Below are positions 59,043 to 64,000 of a DNA stretch of 64,000 bases, piece by piece (position 1 is the first letter of the stretch; every line of letters starts with the position of its first letter). Where the stretch lies: NCBI GenBank assembly GCA_051846895.1, contig JBPYCQ010000007.1, positions 109,672 to 173,671 on the forward strand, written 5' to 3'. A program made the position numbers and the translations under genes. The notes beneath the pieces are model-generated. The model had not been told where the DNA came from. It saw only the letters and a list, made by a program, of their open reading frames with translations, and ran no database searches. The stretch is from CALKAL01 sp051846895 (GTDB taxonomy: Bacteria; Bacillota; Bacilli; Bacillales; Alkalibacillaceae).

Positions 59043-61460
59043 ATGATGACAGCAAGTAATAAAAGAAAGGCTCAATTAGATGTGACAGGAATGACCTGTT
59101 CAGCTTGTTCAACCCGTATTGAAAAAGTGTTGAATAAAATGGATGGGGTTGAAGCGAATGTCAACTTATCGATGGAGCGGGCTACAGTCACGTACGATGA
59201 TGATATAGCTTCAATTGATCAAATAGTCGATCGAATAAATAAATTAGGCTATGGTGTTAAAGAAGAAAAAGTAGAACTCGATATTCATGGGATGACTTGT
59301 GCTGCGTGTTCAAATCGAATCGAAAAAGTATTATCTAAAATGCCAGGAATATCCCAAGTTAATATTAATCTAGCAACTGAGTCAGGAACGATTACCTATA
59401 CGCCAGGATTAGTTTCTGTTGATGATGTACTAGAAAAAGTTAAGAAGATCGGTTACGAGGCTTTTATTAAACAAGAACGTGAAGAACAAGAATCTTATCA
59501 GGAAAAAGAAATCCATCACAAAAGAAATCGATTTATTTTATCAGCTATATTATCTTTTCCATTATTATTGACGATGATCGGGCATCTTCCTTTTGATATT
59601 GGCTTTGACGCACCGTCGTTCATTACGTATCCATGGACACAATTTATCCTTGCGGGAATCGTCCAATTTTTTATCGGTTGGCCTTTTTACACAGGGGCTT
59701 ACCGTGCACTAGCCAATAAAAGTGCCAATATGGATGTACTTGTCGCATTAGGTACGTCAGCTGCCTTTTTCTATAGTGTCGTTCAAACATTGCTATGGCA
59801 GTTTGGCGACTTAGGGCATCATCCAGATTTGTATTTTGAAACAAGTGCCGTATTGATTACACTTATTATTTTAGGTAAATATATGGAGGCTTTAGCGAAG
59901 GGTAGAACGAAAACAGCTATTACAAAACTGTTAAAGCTCCAAGCTAAAGAAGCAACAGTCATTAGAAACGGTGTTGAAGAAAGAATTCCTGCTGACCAAG
60001 TACAAGTAGGCGATCATATCATTGTGAAGCCTGGTGAAAAAATACCAGTCGATGGTTATGTCATTGAAGGGGAAACGTCTATCGATGAATCAATGATTAC
60101 AGGGGAACCGATTCCTGTAGATAAGTCAATTGAAGACACTGTTATCGGTTCAACGGTTAACAAAAACGGTACAATAACAATAGTTGCTGAAAAAGTAGGT
60201 AAAGATACTGCTTTAGCAGGTATTATTAAAATTGTTGAAGAAGCTCAAGGTTCAAAGGCTCCAATTCAACGGATGGCCGATAAAATCTCTGGAATATTTG
60301 TTCCTATTGTTGTTGTTATTGCTTTAGTCACATTCTCTATATGGTTTTTCTTTGTGGACCAAGGTGTTTGGTCATCGGCTCTTGAAGCTTCAATAGCAGT
60401 ACTCGTCATTGCCTGTCCATGTGCTTTAGGTTTAGCTACACCGACGTCGATTATGGTTGGCTCCGGACGTGGTGCAGAAGGTGGTATTTTATTTAAAGGC
60501 GGCGAATATTTAGAAGGTACACAATCGATTAACACAGTTGTGTTAGATAAAACGGGTACTATTACAGAAGGAAAACCGCGCGTTACAGACGTTGTGAATT
60601 TACGTGAGGAGGAAGACTTCGCTCTCGTTGTGGCTGCTGAAAAGCGTTCAGAACACCCACTTGCAGAAGCGGTCGTAGCTTATGCAACAGAGCATGATAT
60701 GACAGTCGCAAATCCCGAAACTTTTGAAGCCATCTCAGGTCATGGTGTTTATGCTCGAGTAGAAGGCCGTGACATTTACGTAGGTACAAGAAAGCTGATG
60801 CGTGAAAAAGGGATAGATGTGAAAGATGCAGAAGCGACTTTACGACAATTTGAAAGTGATGGAAAAACAGCTGTCATTGCTGCGATTGACGGTCAAGTAT
60901 CCTTTATTATAGCCATCGCAGACGTAGTGAAAGAGACGTCCAAAACAGCCATTAAAGAGTTACAAGATCTTGGAATTGACGTCTATATGATGACAGGTGA
61001 TAACAAATTAACGGCTTTAGCTGTTGCAAAAGAAGTAGGAATTCCACCTGAAAATGTATTGGCGGAAGTCTTACCAGAACATAAAGCTGAACAAGTTAAA
61101 AAACTGCAAGACGAAGGCCATAAAGTCGCGATGGTTGGAGACGGGATTAATGATGCGCCAGCACTAGCTACAGCAGATATTGGGATGGCAATTGGAACTG
61201 GGACAGATGTAGCGATTGAAGCGGCTGATATAACATTAGTGAGTGGCGACTTAAGAAACATTCCGAAATCAATTAGATTAAGCCAGAAAACGATGCGCAA
61301 TATTAGACAAAACTTATTTTGGGCCCTTGCTTATAATAGTGCAGGAATCCCAATCGCGGCATTCGGATTATTAGCCCCTTGGGTAGCGGGAGCAGCGATG
61401 GCGTTTAGCTCTGTCTCAGTTGTGTCGAACTCGTTGAGGTTGAAGCGACAAAAGATATAA
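59043..61460 (+). CDS. copA: Copper-exporting P1B-type ATPase CopA
   Basis: The 805-residue pump moves Cu(I) out of the cell. Two HMA domains hold MTCSAC (residue 17 on) and MTCAAC (near 84); eight membrane segments follow, with the ion site CPC in VIACPCALGLATPTS near 458, the phosphorylated Asp in LDKTGTIT near 502, SEHPLAEA near 535 (His-Pro of the nucleotide domain) and GDGINDAPALA near 700. A second ATG three bases on (59046) is an equal start choice, with AAGGGTG upstream. Co-transcribed with csoR, and supplied by CopZ. Confidence 0.96.
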   Translation: MMTASNKRKAQLDVTGMTCSACSTRIEKVLNKMDGVEANVNLSMERATVTYDDDIASIDQIVDRINKLGYGVKEEKVELDIHGMTCAACSNRIEKVLSKMPGISQVNINLATESGTITYTPGLVSVDDVLEKVKKIGYEAFIKQEREEQESYQEKEIHHKRNRFILSAILSFPLLLTMIGHLPFDIGFDAPSFITYPWTQFILAGIVQFFIGWPFYTGAYRALANKSANMDVLVALGTSAAFFYSVVQTLLWQFGDLGHHPDLYFETSAVLITLIILGKYMEALAKGRTKTAITKLLKLQAKEATVIRNGVEERIPADQVQVGDHIIVKPGEKIPVDGYVIEGETSIDESMITGEPIPVDKSIEDTVIGSTVNKNGTITIVAEKVGKDTALAGIIKIVEEAQGSKAPIQRMADKISGIFVPIVVVIALVTFSIWFFFVDQGVWSSALEASIAVLVIACPCALGLATPTSIMVGSGRGAEGGILFKGGEYLEGTQSINTVVLDKTGTITEGKPRVTDVVNLREEEDFALVVAAEKRSEHPLAEAVVAYATEHDMTVANPETFEAISGHGVYARVEGRDIYVGTRKLMREKGIDVKDAEATLRQFESDGKTAVIAAIDGQVSFIIAIADVVKETSKTAIKELQDLGIDVYMMTGDNKLTALAVAKEVGIPPENVLAEVLPEHKAEQVKKLQDEGHKVAMVGDGINDAPALATADIGMAIGTGTDVAIEAADITLVSGDLRNIPKSIRLSQKTMRNIRQNLFWALAYNSAGIPIAAFGLLAPWVAGAAMAFSSVSVVSNSLRLKRQKI

Positions 61461-61480
61461 ATTTTGATTAGAGAATAGCA

Positions 61481-61549
61481 AGAGGCTTTTTAACTACTCC
61501 CCAAAAGATTTTACTCTTACATTGAGGGAGACCACGTTAAAAAGCCTCT
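61481..61549. terminator. Long bidirectional terminator between copA and yfhD
   Basis: AGAGGCTTTTTAAC (61481-61494) pairs perfectly over 14 bp with GTTAAAAAGCCTCT (61536-61549). Inside, CTCCC and GGGAG can pair too. It lies between the two convergent genes. Confidence 0.8.
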
Positions 61550-61561
61550 ATCTTTATAAAA

Positions 61562-61744
61562 TTATCTTTTATTATTCTTCGCACGCTCATCTGCAGCGTT
61601 ACTTCTTGCTTGTGCTTCTAAGTCATTTTCATCAGCGAATTCTTGGTCATATTCAATGTCACGCCCGTCAGATAATTGATTTTTTGGTGTTTGTGCCATT
61701 GTTTTGCGACTTCTTTTTGAATTTTTATGTTCATCTCTACCCAT
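61562..61744 (-). CDS. yfhD: YfhD family small protein
   Basis: A 60-residue hydrophilic, highly charged protein: MGRDEHKNSKRSRK, then QTPKNQLSDG, DIEYDQEFADENDLEAQ and a final ADERAKNN, the pattern of Bacillus YfhD. The open frame starts 30 bp earlier, but GAGGTGATAAAT before the ATG at 61742-61744 fixes the start. Function is unknown; it has no membrane segment and looks disordered. Confidence 0.85.
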   Translation of the reverse strand: MGRDEHKNSKRSRKTMAQTPKNQLSDGRDIEYDQEFADENDLEAQARSNAADERAKNNKR

Positions 61745-61808
61745 ATTTATCACCTCATAAAATGTTTTACACATTTAGTATGAGTTACGAGCCATCATAT
61801 TATAAAAA

Positions 61809-62240
61809 CTATTTTGCTTCCATTTTGTCACAATAGGCATGGAAGGCTTCACGCATAAAAGCTGCAAGTCCTTCTCGATATTGATCAAGATTTTTTGTGA
61901 ATCGTGGGTCGTCAATGTACATATTGCCTAGTCCACGTAAAATTTCTAGATTGCATTCATAAAAGTGTGTACTAATATGATTTTGAAATCTTTGCACGAC
62001 GTCTAACACCGCTTCGTCTGATGGTTCATGATCCATCAGCGATACGAAATCTTTATATATATTATCACTTTCTTCCTTAATTTTTTTCCACTCCTTTTCT
62101 CCATACTGTGAAGTGCGACGTTGTGACTCTTTGTATGCATCTGTATGTCCGTACTTTTCTTCAGTTTCTCTAGAGTATTTTTTTTGATGCTCTTCAATTT
62201 CACTTATATCAAAACTATTAAACATTTCATTTTTGTCCAT
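61809..62240 (-). CDS. Stand-alone TipAS ligand-binding domain protein
   Basis: The 143-residue product is a TipAS antibiotic-recognition domain: MFNSFDISEIEEHQKKYSRE split by its F-D, then EKYGHTDAYKESQRRTSQYG, HEPSDEAVLDVVQRFQNHIS, FYECNLEILRGLGNMYIDDPRF and GLAAFMREAFHAYC. This domain normally forms the C-terminus of MerR-type activators that sense thiopeptides or other drugs. Here it has its own GAGGGGG ribosome site 8 bp before the ATG at 62238-62240 and no DNA-binding part. It may be a natural single-domain protein or a remnant. The IS110 element begins within about 100 bp upstream. Confidence 0.8.
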   Translation of the reverse strand: MDKNEMFNSFDISEIEEHQKKYSRETEEKYGHTDAYKESQRRTSQYGEKEWKKIKEESDNIYKDFVSLMDHEPSDEAVLDVVQRFQNHISTHFYECNLEILRGLGNMYIDDPRFTKNLDQYREGLAAFMREAFHAYCDKMEAK

Positions 62241-62402
62241 TTTAGAACCCCCTCGTATATTATGTTTAGGCCCTATCATTTGAGCCCAGATTTTCTTGCA
62301 TTTCCTGCTGAATATAGTCAAAAGTCTTGGACGTCCCGAGATGTTCCTAGATAATGGTCTTAGGATCATTTGGGACAATTCTTTTCCCCCTTGTGGCTAG
62401 AC

Positions 62403-62588
62403 CACACTATAAAGACTGTTTCCCAGTGTGCGTGCGGACCTTCCTACTCGCAGGCTGTGCACCCTGAACCTCGAACCTAGATGATAGTAGCTCTGGGGCG
62501 GCTTTCGAATCAGGGATAGTACTTATACACGAGGTTGCTGATCGGCGTTCACACTAGGGATATCTCAGGGCGTCCAAGAAATAAGTAC
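62403..62588 (+). ncRNA. Candidate IS110 bridge RNA
   Basis: The leader folds into three clear hairpins: CACACT with AGTGTG (62403-62408, 62425-62430); a two-part stem CCCTGA...TCGAA with TTCGA...TCAGGG (62462-62475, 62504-62515) with internal loop and a 28-base end loop; and GTACTTAT with ATAAGTAC (62519-62526, 62581-62588) enclosing 54 bases. Two large internally looped hairpins are what target- and donor-binding loops of IS110 bridge RNAs look like. The RNA may start further left, near 62325, because 62326-62350 is an inverted repeat of 62554-62578 (21 of 25 positions). Confidence 0.6.
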
Positions 62589-62622
62589 CAATGATTCTAA
62601 ATCGAAAGGAGGAAATCCCCCC

Positions 62623-63852
62623 ATGAAATTATTTGCTGGATTAGATGTTAGTTCTTTTGATATCAAGGTTTGTTTGTTAGATGGTGAAGGAGAAAAGGTT
62701 AAATCCTTCACGGTCTCTAATGACCTTCCTGGTGCGAGTGAGCTTCGGGATACCGTTTTAGAATGCGTGAATGGTCAGGCTGTTGATACACTCAGATTCG
62801 GGCTTGAGTCCACGTCTGTTTACAGTTTTCATCCATCCATGTTTCTTCATCATGACGAGGCTCTCAAAGCACTTGGCGCAGAGGTTTTTGTCATGAATCC
62901 GAAACAGATTGCGAACTTTAAAAAGAGTTATAGTGATATGGACAAAACCGATGAAATTGATGCCTTCGTCATCGCCGATTATCTGCGTTTTGGCCGATTG
63001 CCAATGTCCGTGGTAAAAGAGAGCCAATATGTTGCGCTCCAACAGCTTACACGTTCCAGGTATCAGCTGGTCCATCAGGTTACCAAGGAAAAGCAGCACT
63101 TCCTTCAACACTTGAGTTTTAAGTGCAACACTTTCAAAGAGGAGGTCGACTCTTCTGTCTTTGGAAATGCCATGATGGAGCTGTTTTTTGAGAAGTTCAG
63201 TCTGGATGAACTTGCGCAAATGCCGGTCGAGGATCTGGCTGCTTTTCTTCAGGAAAAGGGCAGAAATCGTTTTGGGAATCCGGAATGCGTTGCGAAATCC
63301 ATCCAGAAAGCTGTTCGCTCTTCCTATCGTTTAGACAAGGTTGTTGAAGATTCCATCGATATCATTCTCGGAACGACTATTGAAGTTATTCGTACACTTC
63401 AAAAGCAGGTAAAAGAGATTGATAAAGCAATCGAGAGAATAATGGCTGGCTTGACGCAAACGCTTGTAACCATCCCTGGCATTGGGCCAGTATTCACAGC
63501 TGGAATTATCGCTGAGATCGGCCAAATCGAGCGATTTGATGATGAAACAAAGATAGCCAAATATGCAGGCCTTTATTGGCGAAAACACCAATCAGGCCGC
63601 TTTACAGCGGACGACACTTCACTTTCGCGGAACGGGAATCAGTACCTCAGATATTACCTGGTTGAAGCCGCCAACTCGGTAAGAAGGCACGTTCCTGAGT
63701 ATCAAGCTTATTACGCGAAGAAATACCAAGAAGTTCCGAAGCATCAACATAAAAGAGCACTCGTCTTAACCGCAAGAAAATTAGTGCGTTTGGTGGATGC
63801 GCTACTACGCAATCACCAAGTCTACACGCCAAAAAGGAGCGTGAATATATGA
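62623..63852 (+). CDS. IS110-family transposase (RNA-guided DEDD recombinase)
   Basis: The 409-residue protein has the N-terminal RuvC-like DEDD domain (FAGLDVSSFDIKVCLLDG near residue 4, VNGQAVDTLRFGLEST, SDMDKTDEIDAFVIADYLRFG near 108) and the C-terminal transposase_20 domain with the helix-hairpin-helix LVTIPGIGPVFTAGIIAEIG near 283 and the serine region DDTSLSRNGNQYLRYYLVEA near 330. All expected catalytic residues can be placed, so it looks intact. GAAAGGAGGAAATC precedes the ATG. The long upstream non-coding part fits the IS110 group whose bridge RNA lies before the gene. Confidence 0.95.
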   Translation: MKLFAGLDVSSFDIKVCLLDGEGEKVKSFTVSNDLPGASELRDTVLECVNGQAVDTLRFGLESTSVYSFHPSMFLHHDEALKALGAEVFVMNPKQIANFKKSYSDMDKTDEIDAFVIADYLRFGRLPMSVVKESQYVALQQLTRSRYQLVHQVTKEKQHFLQHLSFKCNTFKEEVDSSVFGNAMMELFFEKFSLDELAQMPVEDLAAFLQEKGRNRFGNPECVAKSIQKAVRSSYRLDKVVEDSIDIILGTTIEVIRTLQKQVKEIDKAIERIMAGLTQTLVTIPGIGPVFTAGIIAEIGQIERFDDETKIAKYAGLYWRKHQSGRFTADDTSLSRNGNQYLRYYLVEAANSVRRHVPEYQAYYAKKYQEVPKHQHKRALVLTARKLVRLVDALLRNHQVYTPKRSVNI

Positions 63853-64000
63853 AGTTAGCAAACTTCAAAAATCCTTTTAAATAATTCCAGTAATTACCAA
63901 ATATTTACTGGTCTAGTTTCGTAATGCCTTTTTTAAGAAATCTGAACCTTGATAATCAAATATTTAATTATTTCTTTGTTGACATACCACCGCAGGTCTT
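63853..64000. other. Right flank of the IS110 element to the window edge
   Basis: No gene is seen. An imperfect inverted repeat, CCAGTAA with TTACTGG (63890-63896, 63905-63911), lies 40 bp after the transposase gene and may stop its transcript. TTGACA at 63979-63984, close to the edge, could be the outward -35 element of the right end. Confidence 0.35.

Larger units (their letters stand above)
62308..63999 (+). mobile_element. IS110-family insertion element (ends inferred)
   Basis: The element consists of a long structured leader (to 62622), the transposase gene 62623-63852 and a short right flank. IS110 elements lack terminal inverted repeats, so the ends are uncertain. A CT dinucleotide at 62308-62309 and at 63998-63999 could be the core: joining them would place TTGACA (63979-63984) 18 bp before TATAGT (62313-62318), the junction promoter expected of a circular IS110 intermediate. 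The window edge prevents checking the right flank. Other left ends up to about 62350 are possible. Confidence 0.6.

Noticed and set aside
62758..63219. Minus-strand frame inside the IS110 transposase gene
   Set aside because: Antisense shadow without a ribosome site.

Overview
The window is low-GC Gram-positive chromosome. Strong Shine-Dalgarno sequences, frequent TTG and GTG starts, and sets such as tandem Trp T-boxes, ykoFEDC under a TPP riboswitch, yclNOPQ, ecsAB, lnrJKLMN-like genes, htpX, yfhD and csoR-copZA point to a Bacillaceae member. The species cannot be read from the sequence. No rRNA, tRNA or CRISPR array was recognised.

Layout. 1-7 kb: a shortened TAXI-type TRAP lipoprotein cut by the window edge, a formamidase, a short-period repeat array, a GNAT acetyltransferase, two small envelope genes, a tandem gamma-glutamylcyclotransferase (ykqA), a HAD hydrolase and a SIMPL protein. 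7-11.4 kb: sbcD-sbcC, preceded by a promoter carrying a LexA-type operator. 11.5-19 kb: HD hydrolase, lipase-like hydrolase, HEPN-like/CBS fusion, YciI protein, beta-hydroxyacid dehydrogenase, a small sigma factor, a possible type I toxin/antisense pair, a large permease and a pRiA4b ORF-3 protein. 19-24.7 kb: two-component system plus three-gene ABC exporter, then a gene broken by one nonsense codon. 24.8-31.3 kb: htpX, a DPBB/DUF3889 protein, a 349-bp MITE with a 9-bp target duplication, a P-loop kinase, ecsAB and a lipoprotein hydrolase. 31.3-36 kb: ECF sigma factor with membrane partner, divergent NERD protein, second repeat array, three small membrane genes. 36-43.9 kb: Fur-controlled siderophore importer, C45 acyltransferase, epimerase, DinB and TauE proteins.

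43.9-51.5 kb: the trp operon in the order E-G-D-C-F-B-A, led by two tandem tryptophan T-boxes. Its genes are tightly packed except between trpC and trpF, where an 18-unit array of 20-21 bp repeats is inserted. 51.5-57.5 kb: diguanylate cyclase, threonine/serine dehydratase, and the thiamine-precursor ECF transporter ykoFEDC. 57.5-61.5 kb: HD hydrolase, copZ, csoR and copA with two CsoR-type operators. 61.5-64 kb: yfhD, a stand-alone TipAS domain gene, and an IS110-family element whose structured leader looks like a bridge RNA.

The most unusual signal is a set of three intergenic arrays (2.5, 34.9 and 46.6 kb). Their core sequences differ, but all have the same 20-21 bp period, a conserved half and an A/T-rich variable half. 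Two end, in the same polarity, at related CGGCGG...CACC hairpins. One reaches into a coding sequence and one sits inside the trp operon. Their function is not known to me.
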